64,000 bases of DNA from Palaemon carinicauda (Eukaryota > Arthropoda > Malacostraca > Decapoda > Palaemonidae). Shown piece by piece: positions 9,412-20,364 of the stretch. Both the position numbers and the translations under genes were made by a program. Location: the NCBI RefSeq assembly GCF_036898095.1, contig NC_090728.1, forward strand, positions 84,402,219 to 84,466,218, in the 5' to 3' direction. How positions within the stretch are numbered: the first letter of the stretch is position 1; the number at the start of each line of letters is the position of its first letter. Under the pieces are notes generated by a model. It was not told the DNA's origin and did not search any database. It saw only the letters and a list, made by a program, of their open reading frames with translations.

Positions 9412-11613
9412 ATGGAATTCCATTACCCTATGGATTCTGAGGGAATTCTATCCTGTGCCTTCGGCCATCTCGGATTATCCAAGGATGAAGCTTACGGTAG
9501 CCAGCTGGGCGAGATGCATGGAGTATGTTTCTTTACTCTCTCAATCCTCTGTGCATCACACCCTTTATCAAGTTAAAATTAATGATTAATATTAACTTAG
9601 CTTAAGAGCCATTCTTATGACTCCCCCCATACTCATTTTCTCTTTCTTCCACAGGAGGAGCAGATGAAGTGTGACTTCGACTTCTGCGCTGTGAAACGCC
9701 CGCACTTCTACGGGCATACGGCTTGCAGGACTCACGCCCCTTGAGCTAACAAGAAAGGGGATTTGAAATTCTGGGACCCACTGAATTGTACGGTCTGCCA
9801 GGCTCACCTAGTTGATGCCTTCCATAACCCTCCCTCAGCGGAGGTCAGGGACACTTCTTGGGAGAAGCTACGCAAGTGGGTGCTTGGCTTCCAGAAGAAT
9901 GCCACCGGACCGTACCTGGCCACTGAAGAATTGAGGTCACTTCTGTTCCCTAAGGCCTCCCCTGATTCTGTGGTACCCAAGGATTCGATCCCCACTGTCC
10001 AAATTACAGTGGAACCTGATGTAGTCATGGCCCAGTCCATGCACGAGTGCCGCCTGGATTCCGAAGATGATGAACACATGTCGGATGTCTCGGAAGACAC
10101 GGAGAAGACCCTTATGGCTCAAGGGGCTGAAGATGATGAAGACCAGGTGGAGTACGCCGAGTCGGAGCAAGAGGTCGCTCCTCCTTCCATCACCGCCCCT
10201 ACTCCTACACCGACGGAAGTGTCTCTCCCGTCTACCTCCACTACCCCGGAACCCTTGCCATCCACCCAAGAGATGCTCCGGATGATTAAAGCCATCATGG
10301 ACGACAGGCTGAAGGAGAATCAGGAGTTCATCAGGTCTATGATAGGATCCAAAGAACTGAAGAAGATCTCGGTTAAGGATCTCCCCGCTTGCTCACATGC
10401 CAACCCATGGAGGTATGCTGAGCATATGGTTATAGCGACCGGCAGGATCTTCGTCAGTGACAAGATCGGCACGGTCCCCCTGGAAGACGTGGAGTTCTTC
10501 CCAAATTTCGAGGCCTACCTGGACTGTTACGTCCGACTTCGCTCTGAACCTGCCTCTAAAGAAGAGACCGAACCGAAAGAGGAGATAGTGTTCGATCTCG
10601 CGAAGGCCCAGGCTATGCTAGCCAATACGTTTAAAAGTAGGGGTTTTACCTGCTCTAAGCTTCCGGCCCTGAGCAAGAAGCACCCTACCTAAGTTGCACC
10701 TGAGAATGCAGTCCTTCCATTCATGGAAAAGGCCTTCGCTGCGTGCCTCAAGGCTGTGGAAGAGGGAAAAGCCTGCCCTGCACTGGAGGAGTGCAGACCC
10801 TTCTCCATAGTCACTCCCCCCGACACTCGACACTGGAAGGACATCCAGCATACTTTCGTGGTGGGAAAGCTAGATCCTGACGTCGCCGGACGTCAGTTTA
10901 ATGAAGACCTCCCGAAACTCAACGATCACCTCCTTCGTCGGGAACAAGATACGAAGGAGAGGCTCGCAGCATCCATGTCCCACCAGGTCCAACTGGACAT
11001 CATGGCCTGTGACACCAGAGTACCAGACCACTACATGGTACTTGCCAAATCCCACATGGCAACCCTGGTGAAGGACATGTACCACTTCATGAAGGCTCGG
11101 AGAGCCTGTCGTGAATTCGTGTTCGCAGGTGCCACTGTGAAACATGAACCCCGGAGGCTGATTTCCTCCAACATCTGGGGCAAACACCTCTTTCCTTCTG
11201 ACCTTGTGAAGGAAATCACCGACAAAGCCGCCACGGAGAATAGGAACCTTCTCCACAAGTGGGGCATGTCAAAGAAGAGGAAATCCTCTCAGGACGACGG
11301 ACCTCAACCTAAGAGGAAATCCTCCAAACAGAAACCCCAGCAACGTCAACCAAGACGTCAGTTTCCGGGACCCGCTACCTCCCAAGTGGCAGCTCAGCCA
11401 CAGCAGACCTTTCAGCTGGTCACCCAACCGGTCTTGTCACAGTCACCGGTTTTCACCCCTGCTTTCGAGCAACAGACGACTACCTTTCGTCCCAAAGGTA
11501 GAGGCTCAAGCAGAGGTGCAGGCAGAGACGCGTCTCGCCGTCCCTCCAGAGGCAGAGGAGGAAAGGGAGCTAGCGGCCGAGGCAGCAAGCCCTCGGGACA
11601 CCAGAAGCAATGA
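9412..11613 (+). pseudogene. DIRS gag-like protein, two exons, two nonsense codons
   Basis: Exon 1 would run from ATG 9412 to 9522 (37 codons). Exon 2 runs from 9655 in the same phase to the TGA at 11611-11613. The start of exon 2 has Cys/His pairs (KCDFDFC ... HFYGHTAC) and, further on, CTVCQAH, which suggests a small zinc-binding domain. A proline- and acid-rich linker follows. The last 70 codons are basic and rich in Gln, Arg and Gly (RGRGGKGASGRG), typical of nucleic-acid-binding Gag tails. TGA at 9742-9744 and TAA at 10690-10692 interrupt the frame without shifting it. The long segments 9763-10692 and 10723-11613 are thus one broken gene. The role is inferred from position and composition. 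Confidence 0.75.
9523..9654 (+). other. Predicted 132-bp spliceosomal intron in DIRS gag
   Basis: The donor is GA|GTATGT at 9523. The acceptor is TCTCTTTCTTCCACAG|GAGGAG at 9639-9654, with a strong pyrimidine tract. Both neighbouring frames are frame 1 and join in phase 0. Stops lie in frame inside the intron (the exon-1 frame closes near 9576). There is no transcript evidence. Confidence 0.6.
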
Positions 11614-13453
11614 AGTGCTTCCGGTGGGAGGAAGACTCCGCCAATTCCAGGATCGTTGGACCTTCGATCCCTGGGCACACAGCATCATCAAGAAGGGTCT
11701 AGGCTGGAGTTGGACTCAACCACCCCCAACATTCCAGCAATTCTTCCAACAATCAACCCCCCTTCTGGAAGAATATGTCCTAGATCTCTTGAACAAGAAG
11801 GTGATAAGGAAGGTAAAGTCCACCAGGTTCCAAGGGAGACTGTTTTGTGTCCCCAAGAAAGACTCCGACAAACTCAGAGTCATTCTGGACTTATCCCCCC
11901 TCAACAAGTTCATAGCGAACGACAAGTTCAAGATGCTGACTCTTCAACAGATAAGGACCCTTCTGCCTCGAGGTTCTTACACGGTCTCCATAGACCTGGC
12001 GGATGCCTACTGGCACATTCCGATGAACCATCACGCTTCCTCCTACCTAGGATTTCGACTCCAAAGGAAAAGCTACGCCTTCAGGGCCATGCCCTTCTGC
12101 CTCAATGTGGCCCCTCGGATCTTCACAAAGCTGGCGGACGCCATAGTACAACAGCTCCGCCTCCGAGACGTCCAGGTGATGGCCTACCTCGACGATTGGC
12201 TAGTTTGGGCTCCATCGCCCGAGGATTGTGTAAAATCCTGCAGCAAAATCACCCAGTACCTAGAACACCTGGGATTCAAGATAAAAGCGAAGAAATCTCG
12301 CCTCTCTCCAGCTCAGAAGTTCCAATGGTTAGGAATCCATTGGAACCTTCAGTCACACCGCCTTTCCATTCCCCAGAAGAAAAGGAAGGAAATAGCAGGG
12401 TCTGTCAAGCGACTACTGAAATCCAAGCGGATCTCAAGACGCCAGCAGGAACGAGTTCTAGGCTCTCTACAGTTCGCCTCAGTAACAAACCCAGTGCTTC
12501 GTGCACAGCTAAAGGATGCCGCGGGAGTCTGGAGACGTTCTGCATCCATCGCTCGAAGAGACCTCAAGAGACGGCTCCCAAACAGACTTCGACTTCTCCT
12601 CAAGCTGTGGTCGGAAGCAAAGGCCCTGAAAAGGTCCATTCCTCTTCAACACTCACCTCCATCACTCAACATCCACACGGACGCTTCGCTGGAGGGTTGG
12701 GGAGGTCACTCCCACCAAAAACAGGCTCAAGGCACATGGTCTCCCCTGTTCAAGACGTTCCACATCAACATCTTGGAGGCCATGGCGGTCCTTCTAACTC
12801 TGAAGAAACTCTCCCCGCCTCCCTCGATCCATATTCGTCTAACCCTAGACAACTCGGTGGTAGTTCGATGTCTCAATCGCCAAGGCTCAAGATCGCCCCA
12901 GATAAATCAGGTGCTTCTCCCAATCTTCCGTCTGGCAGAGAAGAAGAAATGGCACCTGTCTGCAGTTCACCTACAAGGATTCTGCAACGTGACAGCGGAC
13001 GCTCTATCTCGGACAAACCCGATAGAGTCGGAATGGTCTCTAGACGCAAGATCATTCTCCTTCATCTCCCACCAAGTCCCAGAACTTCAGATCGATCTCT
13101 TCGCAACGAGCGGCAACAATCAACTTCCTCGGTACGTGGCCCCGTACGAGGACCCCAAGGCAGAAGCAGTGGATGCCATGTCACTGGACTGGAACAGATG
13201 GTCCAAGATCTACCTGTTCCCTCCCACCAACCTTCTGCTGAAAGTCCTATCCAAGCTGAGAACCTTCAAATGGACAGCGGCCCTAGTGGCTCCCAAGTGG
13301 CCCCGGAGCAACTGGTACCCCCTGGTCCTGGAGCTGCAGCCCAAGCTGATCCCTCTCCCGGGCCCAGTTCTCTCCCAACAAGTACAGAAGTCGACTGTCT
13401 TCGCTTCATCATCGAAAATCAAGGACCTTCATCTCATGATTTTCTCTCCCTAG
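11614..13453 (+). CDS. DIRS reverse transcriptase / RNase H / Dam-like ORF
   Basis: The open frame extends back to about 11516, overlapping gag by about 100 nt in another frame. RT motifs include RVILDLSPLN (about 11875), DLADAYWHIPM (about 11995) and the catalytic YLDDWLVW (about 12184). RNase H follows with HTDASLEGWGG (about 12675), LTLDNSVVVRCLN and NVTADALSR (about 12990). The C-terminus (DLFATSGNNQLPRY and on) matches the DIRS domain described as Dam-methylase-like. No ATG lies near the N-terminus in this frame, so translation probably depends on gag by frameshifting or on an unseen splice. The protein would copy the element's RNA in particles or in the nucleus. The frame is unbroken. 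It ends at TAG 13451-13453, inside the region also open in the recombinase frame. Confidence 0.93.
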
Positions 13454-14424
13454 CCACAAAGAAGAGGTTTGGGATCTCGAAGAAAAGTCTAGACTTCCTC
13501 GAGGAATACAAGACCGAATCCACAAGACGGCAATACGAATCATCTTGCAGAGAATGGGTCTCTTTCGTCAAGACAAAAAATCCTAAGGAAATCACAATTG
13601 ATTTCTGCATGTCCTTCTTCATTCACCTTCATGGACAGGGATTAGCAGCCAATACGATTTCAACTTGCAAATCGGCCTTGACTAGACCAATATTGTATGC
13701 CTTCCAAATTGATCTGTCCAGCGACATCTTCAATAAACTGCCGAAAGCATGCGCTCGTCTACGCCCAGCACCCCCACCGAAACCGATCTCCTGGTCATTG
13801 GACAAGGTGCTCCATTTCGCCTCCAACTTAGATAATGATTCATGCCCTCTCAAGGATCTGACTCAGAAAGTTATATTTCTCTTTGCTCTTGCCTCAGGAG
13901 CCCGAGTCAGCGAAATAGTGGCATTATCAAGAGAAGAGGGTCATATCCTGTTTACTGATTCAGGAGACATTACCCTCTCCCCGGATCCGACGTTTCTCGC
14001 CAAAAATGAATTACCCACCAAAAGATGGGGCCCCTGGAGAATATGCCCCCTGAAGGAAGATGCCTCTTTATGCCCAGTAGAGAGCCTCAAGGTCTATCTT
14101 CGCAGAACTTCGAACTTTGGTGGAGGCCAACTCTTCAAAGGAGAAACATCGGGCAGCGACCTGTCACTGAAACAATTAAGAGCGAAAATCACCTACTTCA
14201 TTCGCAGAGCGGATCCCGACAGTACACCCGCTGGTCACTATCCTAGAAAAGTTGCATCGTCTCTGAATTTCTTTCAGAGTATGGACTTCGAAAGCCTTAA
14301 AAGTTTCACAGGCTGGAAGTCCTCGCGTGTTTTCTTCAAACATTATGCGAAACAAGTGCACGAAGTCAAACATTTTGTGGTAGCCGCAGGTAGTGTTATG
14401 AAACCTGCACCTAACTCTGCATAG
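13380..14424 (+). CDS. DIRS tyrosine recombinase
   Basis: Phage-integrase-fold recombinase in frame 1. The frame is open from 11614, but recognisable homology starts only around 13400. The N-terminal SAM-like domain includes STRRQYESSCREWVSFV. The catalytic residues are all present: Arg in ASGARVSEI (codon 13903-13905), His-x-x-Arg in HYPRKVASS (14236-14247), Trp in TGWKSSR, and the nucleophile Tyr in FFKHYAK (14344-14346). In DIRS elements this enzyme inserts the circular DNA copy without target duplication. The frame matches gag's, and it overlaps the RT ORF on the same strand. It ends TAG at 14422-14424. It appears intact and potentially catalytic. The true translation start is unknown. 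Confidence 0.93.
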
Positions 14425-15234
14425 AACAGTGAGTTACTTGGGACTCTAACTCTTCGGGTGCCTATGTTGACCCTCGAGCGATATATAGTGATGTCGAAAA
14501 CACTTAGTGCTTTCTTATAACTGTTCTTATCCCAGGTGAAATGTCATAGTTGTCACACAAGTGCCGCATGCCTAGAGCATGATGCGTTTTAATTAAAGAC
14601 TAACGTTCCTCGAGGACGAGTGCCTACTAGTAAATTTGAAATTCCCTTTCAGATTCAAGAGCAAGTCTTTATTACTATGTACATTATAATTTCTGTAAAT
14701 TAACTTTACTTATTGCTGTAATTCATTTAATTTCTGCAACTGTGAAATAAAATTTCTATTTTATTACTTGTGCGTCTCAATCCGCTCCTACTTACTATGA
14801 AATACATGCCTGTCATAGTTTTATTATCCCATTTCCTCATGGTTCATGAAGATTTTAAGGTCCTAACCCTTATCTTATATTCACTCTTACAAAGTAATAT
14901 TCCAATACGAATACTTACTCTTCATACCCTGGAGATGAAACCAACCTTCTCAGCACACAGTGTCCAACCACCACCTGTCTGCCTTCCAGAATGTTCCGAT
15001 ACGAATGCCAACCATTCAGTCTCGTCTCCAAGTTCTTCAGGTTCTTCTAACAAGGTGAATAGCCCTTCAATAACCACTTTGACCTCGGCATGGCCCGTGG
15101 GAACTTCACTGCCAAGGGGGGCAGGAAGATTCTTCCCTACGGTCCTTTATTAAGATTACTATGCTAACTTGTTCAAAGCCCTTGGCACTTACCAATAGGG
15201 GAAAATCTACCACGATACATTGATTCTCTGGTAT
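14425..15234 (+). other. DIRS 3' untranslated region
   Basis: Lies between the recombinase stop and the ICR. It holds an AATAAA-like signal near 14747 (GAAATAAAATT). The frame at 14770-15153 has no recognisable domain and is probably noncoding. Confidence 0.6.
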
Positions 15235-15345
15235 TCTTCCATCAGGACGCCATGGCTTGAGCCCAAAAAACGGATTTTGAGCGAAGCGAAAAATCTATTT
15301 TTGGGTGAGATAGCCATGGCGACCTGATGGAACCTCCCTGCTACT
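15235..15345 (-). repeat. DIRS internal complementary region (ICR)
   Basis: CTTCCATCAGGACGCCATGG ... GAGCCCAAAA is the reverse complement of the element's left end (6980 on). It continues directly into ACGGATTTTGAGCGAAGCG ... ATAGCCATGG, the reverse complement of the right end (to 15795). The ICR therefore encodes the circle junction as a template. Confidence 0.92.
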
Positions 15346-15399
15346 TCGTCCAGTTTTTAGGTCCCACCCTGCTCTGCTGTATCATGGTGATCGGCAAGC

Positions 15400-15794
15400 A
15401 CCTGGCTTCAGGATGAAGACGAACGTGACGTCATTCAAGCAATGGCGCCCGTTTGTTTACGTCTCGAGTACCAAAAGTAGCCACGGATGAGATTAGCTAT
15501 GGAACGGCTCCCAGCTATTCTCTGCCTTTACACACCGAAGCCTTAACTCTGTTCGGGGTGTAGATAGCTATGTGGCGCGTTAATACATGCGTCCCTTGTT
15601 GATATACGATGTCTTAAAAGGGAAACCTTTAGGATACTCGCTCCAGAAGTTAGAATTCTGTGATAACCTGTGGTTAAATTCTCTGGGAATATCTTAGTAG
15701 TTATTTACCCAAGGAAGCTACCAAAAAGGAACCTTCCATCAGGACACCATGGCTATCTCACCCAAAAATAGATTTTTCGCTTCGCTCAAAATCC

Positions 15795-15795
<1 letters not shown>
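15400..15795 (-). repeat. DIRS right inverted terminal repeat
   Basis: Reverse complement of the left repeat from about 15400 to 15755, followed by a right-specific end of about 40 bp (CACCCAAAAATAGATTTTTC ... CAAAATCCGT). The extra right-end sequence is the portion duplicated in the ICR. Confidence 0.92.

Positions 15796-15874
<79 letters not shown>
15796..15874. repeat. (AT)n microsatellite, right flank of the DIRS element
   Basis: AT dinucleotide run resuming immediately after the element's terminal GT. Confidence 0.95.
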
Positions 15875-15876
<2 letters not shown>

Positions 15877-15929
15877 CCTAATATTTTGTCAAACTCACCG
15901 TTGATTATTTAATTCATCAAAATAGTTTC

Positions 15930-16145
15930 TCTGTATGGGAGAGTGGGGGAGAAATGGCCTACGGGGGGAAAAATATCCTAGGGCTGAAATTCCCCCCGGG
16001 GGAATAACAGCCCGGGCTGCTTTTCTCGGGGGGGGGAATCAATCCTAGGCTAATTTTCCCGGGGGGGGGGGAGGGGGGGAAATCGATCCTAGGCTAATTT
16101 TCCCGGAGGGAATTTCAGCCAGGGGGGGAAAAATTTCCTACTACA
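15930..16145. repeat. GC-palindrome cluster
   Basis: Repeated units of the form ATCCTAGGCTAATTTTCCCG followed by G runs, with ATTCCCCCCGGGGGAAT near 15990. It resembles the cluster at 5833-6080. No coding potential is recognised. Confidence 0.75.
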
Positions 16146-16401
16146 CCGGTAGGCCCTGCTGCTTCCTCCGGTGCCTTAGACGACCGCGGAGGTAGCAGCA
16201 GTAGGGGATTCAGCATTATGAAGCTTCATCTGTGGTGGATAATGTGGGAGGTTGGGCTGTGGCACCCTAACAGTACCAGCTGAACTCGGCTGAGTCCCTG
16301 GTTAGGCTGGAGGAACGTAGAGAGTAGAGGTCCCCTTTTTTGTTTTGTTTCATTGTTGTCGGATACCCCCAAAATTGGGGGAAGTGCCTTCGGTATAAGG
16401 G
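16146..16401. other. No recognisable gene, up to the inverted-repeat boundary
   Basis: I see no gene or known repeat. Similarity to the right arm of the large inverted repeat begins abruptly near 16402. Confidence 0.5.
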
Positions 16402-16639
16402 ATGGATCCAGAATTCTGACTCCTAAAGCGAATATCCCTTAAAATTGGATATCGCGTAAACAGAGGACGTATTCTTGACACGTCTTATAGCTATCTACAC
16501 CCCTAATAGCGTTTCCCCTTCGAGGGGGAAAAAGTGGCAAGAATATATGAGAGTCGTTAAAGAGAAAACGCTCTCGACAATCCTACTGTACTGTAAATAG
16601 TGCGCCGAATCGCCACCGCGAGGCGCCACCAAGCCATTC

Positions 16640-17161
16640 AGTTCACAGACTCCGGACAACTGAACCTCTTTCCGGACCCGACGTTTCTCGCCAAGAACGA
16701 GCTGCCCACTAAGAGATGGGATCCCTGGAGAATCTGCCCTCTGAAGGAAGAAGCATCTCTCTGCCCAAGTGGAATGCCTAAATGTCTATCTTCGTAGAAC
16801 TTCAGATTTTAAGGGAGGTCAGCTTTTCAGGGGAGAGACGTCTGGTTCAACATTATCCTTAAAACAGTTAAGGGCAAAAATCACCTATTCTATACGCAGA
16901 GCGGATCCAGACAGTACACCCGCAGGTCATGATCCGAGAAAAGTTGCCTCGTCTCTGAATTTCTTTCAGACGATGTCGTTTGAAAGCCTTTGTGCTTATA
17001 CTGGATGGAAGTCATCCAGAGTTTTTCTTCAAACACTATGCGAAGCAATTATAGGAAATAAAATCTCATGTGGTGGTGGCAGGCAGTGTTATAAAACCTG
17101 CTGCTTGATTACTGCGAAGAACAGTGCACTAATTGGGACTTTTAGTGAAGGGTGTACATGA
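16640..17161 (+). pseudogene. Tyrosine recombinase C-terminal fragment (DIRS)
   Basis: Homologous to 13950-14360 of the full DIRS element, with LFPDPTFLAKNELPTKRW, RADPDSTPAGHDPRK and TGWKSSRVF. The His-x-x-Arg pair is kept. A frameshift near 16765 breaks the frame, and an extra T in the TTTTT run near 17025 shifts it just before the nucleophilic Tyr, so the predicted product loses that residue. The same lesions are in the inverted copy at 46775-47300, so they predate the duplication. Confidence 0.88.
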
Positions 17162-17984
17162 TAGACTCGTAAGACATATCATGTTGAGTATTGTGTTTAA
17201 TGATAACACTATAGACTGTTCTCTCTACACAGGTGACATTAAGCATAATAGACTGACACAAGTGCCAGGCATACTTATATGCACAGTGTTCCTAGTAACA
17301 ACAGAATACATAGTGAAATTTTATATTTCCCTTAGAGTGGCTAATGTTTTCCTTTTCAGGTAAAACTTATTTTAATTCTGTTATTACTATTTATGCTTTT
17401 ATGCAGAATTGTTCTGCATAAGATGTAATTGAATACAACCATGATTTCTATTTTTGTAATAAACAATAGAAGGAATCTTTGCGTCTCTTTCGCCTCAAAC
17501 ATTCTAGATTAAGAATAAAGTCAGAGCATCCTTGATTCTTTTAATATTTAAGAAAATATTGGGGAACTAAGGTTAAGACTGTTCCTAGCAAACAGGTAAG
17601 AACTGATTGTACTAAACTGTTTATTTTACTGAACTAAGGTTTCCTACACGTATATAAACCTGTCTGTCTTTTTTCAGCCAGACTTGGGAGGTATCAGTAA
17701 CCTATCTAGGTACAAACTATACTTTATGTATATGATGACACATATACAAACTGTTTGCTAGGTTGTTCCTTGAACTCACAATCCTCGGGTTTTTTTTTTT
17801 TCTAGAGTCTACCCAGACTCTTCCCTGTAGGGAGCAGGAAGAGCTGACATAGTTTATGATCAGTTAATTGATGTATAACGGTAACATCAAATGTCTCTAG
17901 GTCTAGAAGAACAAATAGGAAATATTTATCTCGAGATAACGGCACTATTAAAAATCCACAGATACATCAATGCTCTGGTAAACT

Positions 17985-18085
17985 TCCATCAGGACGACAT
18001 GGCCTGAGCCCAAAAAACGGATTTTGAAGCGAAGCAAAAAATCTATTTTTGGGTGAGGTAGCCATGTCGTCCTGATGGACCCACC
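17985..18085 (-). repeat. ICR of the deleted DIRS derivative
   Basis: TTCCATCAGGACGACATGG ... GAGCCCAAAAAACGGATTTT ... GAGGTAGCCATG is the reverse complement of the joined right and left ends, the right end lying at 18521. The arrangement is the same as at 15235-15345. Confidence 0.85.
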
Positions 18086-18521
18086 CTCTTTTTGACTAAA
18101 AGATAATGAATCCCTCCCTATGGTACTGTATCTGGAACACCTACAAAGCTACAACGAATGGCTTGGTGGTGCCTCGCGGTGGTGATTCGGCGCACTATTT
18201 ACAGTACAGTATGAGTGTCGAGAGCGTTGGATCTTTAACAACTCTCCTATATTCTTGCCACTTTTTCCCCCTCGAAGCGGAAACGCTATTAGGGGTGTAG
18301 ATAGCTATGAGACGTGTCAAGAATACGTCCTCTGATTACGCGATATCCAATTTTAAGGGATATTCGCTATAGGAGTTAGAAGTCTGGATACCTTTGGTAA
18401 ATTCTCTGGGATATATCACTGTAGTCAAATATAACCTAGGAAGCTACTAATGAAGGAACTTCCATCAGGATGACATGGCTACCTCACCTGAAAATAGATT
18501 TTTCTTCGCTTCAAAATCCGT

Positions 18522-19718
18522 TATTTGATCCGAAAATATAGGTTGATGACGGTCTAAGCAGGCTTGATCTGCTGAATTGAATGTAAACAATATATGAGAT
18601 TATAATTCGCTATGTTTTTACTTAAAAATACCATCCTAAAATGTGAAAATTACATGCATTATTATTGGATACGGTTACGTGAAACACCAGTTTAATCAAA
18701 ATCCGGTTAATTTCAAATATAGCTGTAAGTTATTACCACAGTAGATGGATATACGCTGTACAAAGAGAGCTAGGACCAGCTGGGTCTAGAGATAGGTTAG
18801 TGGATCAGAGCACTCCCAGTGTGAAGGAGCGCGGGCTATTTGAAATCATTGTCTAGCTTGATTTTATCGCGATTTTTATGGGAATTTTCTTTTAATAAGT
18901 GTTGCATTGTTCTTGGCTGCGAAAAACCAAAACCGTGAAGCAAGAACCCATTATTAATGAGGGCTGACTGAATGATAAACTGGTTGTGTTCCAAAGTCTT
19001 TCTTCCCAACTTGACTTATTAAAACAATTTCAGCTTTATCAATGCTATATCTTGAAGAATTAATTAGTCCTTTTTTGGTTCGTTTTGGAAGTTCGTGTAG
19101 TGCATATTCAACACCAGAAATGTGAACCCTGCTCGTCACTCTCCCTCAGTCTTGCATCACCTCGGTCTCTCCTCGTGTGCATCTCCTGCTTCGGTCCCTT
19201 TTAAGCAGAATCACGTTTTTAAGTAAAAGAGTCATGTATTTGTATACAATAGTACATACTGTACTCCTGGACATTGTTTATATTTATGAGGTAATATAGA
19301 GTAGACATGTGATTTCCTACAGTCCTGAGCAATAGATGACACCAACGCATCAGGAGTGTGTGTCATGCTTCAAGACTGTGTAGAACTTCATACAAAAATG
19401 GTTAGTTATAAAATATATACACTTAGTAAATCTTGAATTGTTATACATACATATACAATACAGTATTGTACAGTATTGTTTATTCTAAATGTGCGGGAGA
19501 GTTGTCAAATAGTCAAGTCGTCCACACTAAAACAGCAAAGCTTACAGTACAATTAAACTTTACTGTGGTGATAGTACTGTACATATATTACAGTAATATA
19601 CACTACAGTATCACTAGATAGGAACAGCAGTGTTTTATTGTTATACTGTTAGTGTATGATGAATAGGCGTACTGTGTAAAATTATAGTTCCTGTTAGAGT
19701 AATGACTGCTATAGTACT
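18522..19718. other. Arm sequence without recognisable gene
   Basis: Conserved with 44230-45404 in inverted orientation. The short minus-strand frame 18954-19139 is kept almost unchanged in the other arm (44796-44981), but that only reflects recent shared ancestry. No domain is recognised. Confidence 0.5.
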
Positions 19719-20364
19719 AGTATGATGAGGACAGGGAAGTGGGGAATATGGGGAAATGATAAGTACCCCTGGATACAATCCAGTTTATAGCCCGAGGGCA
19801 GGTACCTGGGATGGGAAAGGAGAAGGGAAAAAGGGGGGAGAAAAGGAAGTACAGGGAAAGAATAAAAGAGAGGGGCAGACCCTCATGCGACATTAGATAG
19901 TAGTATAGTTATTTTGAGACAGGAAGAGACAGGAAGGAATAGGGAAAGTTTTTTGGTTCACGCCAAGCAAAAGGACACCAATCGACTGTCACCAATTTGT
20001 TGATTGAGTAAGGTATGATGGTTAATGAAGGTTATTGCTTTTTTTTTTTGTTTGATGATATAATGTTTAAATGAAATTACAATTTAATTGCAAAAAGAAT
20101 ATATAATGAAATCAATCAGATGAAATTAATCTGGGCCTAGGAGGATTGCAATTGATCCTAGGCTCCAGTCTCTTCCACCAATAATGATCACGAGCATGTT
20201 CAATAGTGAGATTTCTAGTTCGGGTGCAAAGGTCGTCATCGTCTAAAGCAAGTTTGGGGTAGTTTGTAGCGCTACGGCCAAGCGTCCTAATTTGCTTATT
20301 ATCGCTCCGACTGTTATCTTGTATAGAATAAAAACGTTTGGAAATGGTCTGCGGATCTTAAATA

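Larger units (their letters stand above)
6980..15795 (+). mobile_element. Full-length DIRS1-like tyrosine-recombinase retrotransposon
   Basis: This 8.8-kb element has every DIRS1-group landmark: long inverted terminal repeats (about 6980-7350 and 15400-15795), an internal complementary region near 15235-15345, and gag, RT/RNase H and tyrosine recombinase in order. In this group the RNA is copied to a single-stranded circle using the ICR to align the ends, and a recombinase rather than a DDE integrase inserts it. The ICR spells the reverse complement of the right end joined to the left end, including the six T residues formed by GT plus TTTTT, which fixes both boundaries. No target duplication is expected and none is visible. 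Two in-frame stops in gag suggest the copy no longer works alone. The RT/RH and YR frames are otherwise open. Confidence 0.93.
16402..18521 (+). mobile_element. Internally deleted DIRS derivative (left copy, 5' truncated)
   Basis: A left terminal repeat of a second DIRS family (16402-16645, its outer end missing) joins directly to the last third of a recombinase gene. A 3' region, an ICR (about 17985-18085) and a right terminal repeat ending in AAAATCCGT at 18521 follow. Gag, RT and most of the recombinase are absent. The ICR again equals the joined ends of its own family. In DIRS biology, ITRs plus ICR are the cis sequences needed for circle formation, so this may once have been a non-autonomous element. 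Confidence 0.85.

Noticed and set aside
11656..13380. First half of the 922-codon frame as a separate protein
   Set aside because: No recognisable domain; frame 2 here is clearly RT/RNase H. Only the part after about 13400 is recombinase.
14770..15153. 127-codon frame after the recombinase
   Set aside because: Lies in the 3' region, lacks similarity to anything known, and is not kept in the deleted DIRS derivatives.
18106..18300. Short frame conserved in the other arm (45626-45820)
   Set aside because: It lies wholly in a DIRS terminal repeat, so its conservation reflects the repeat and not a protein.
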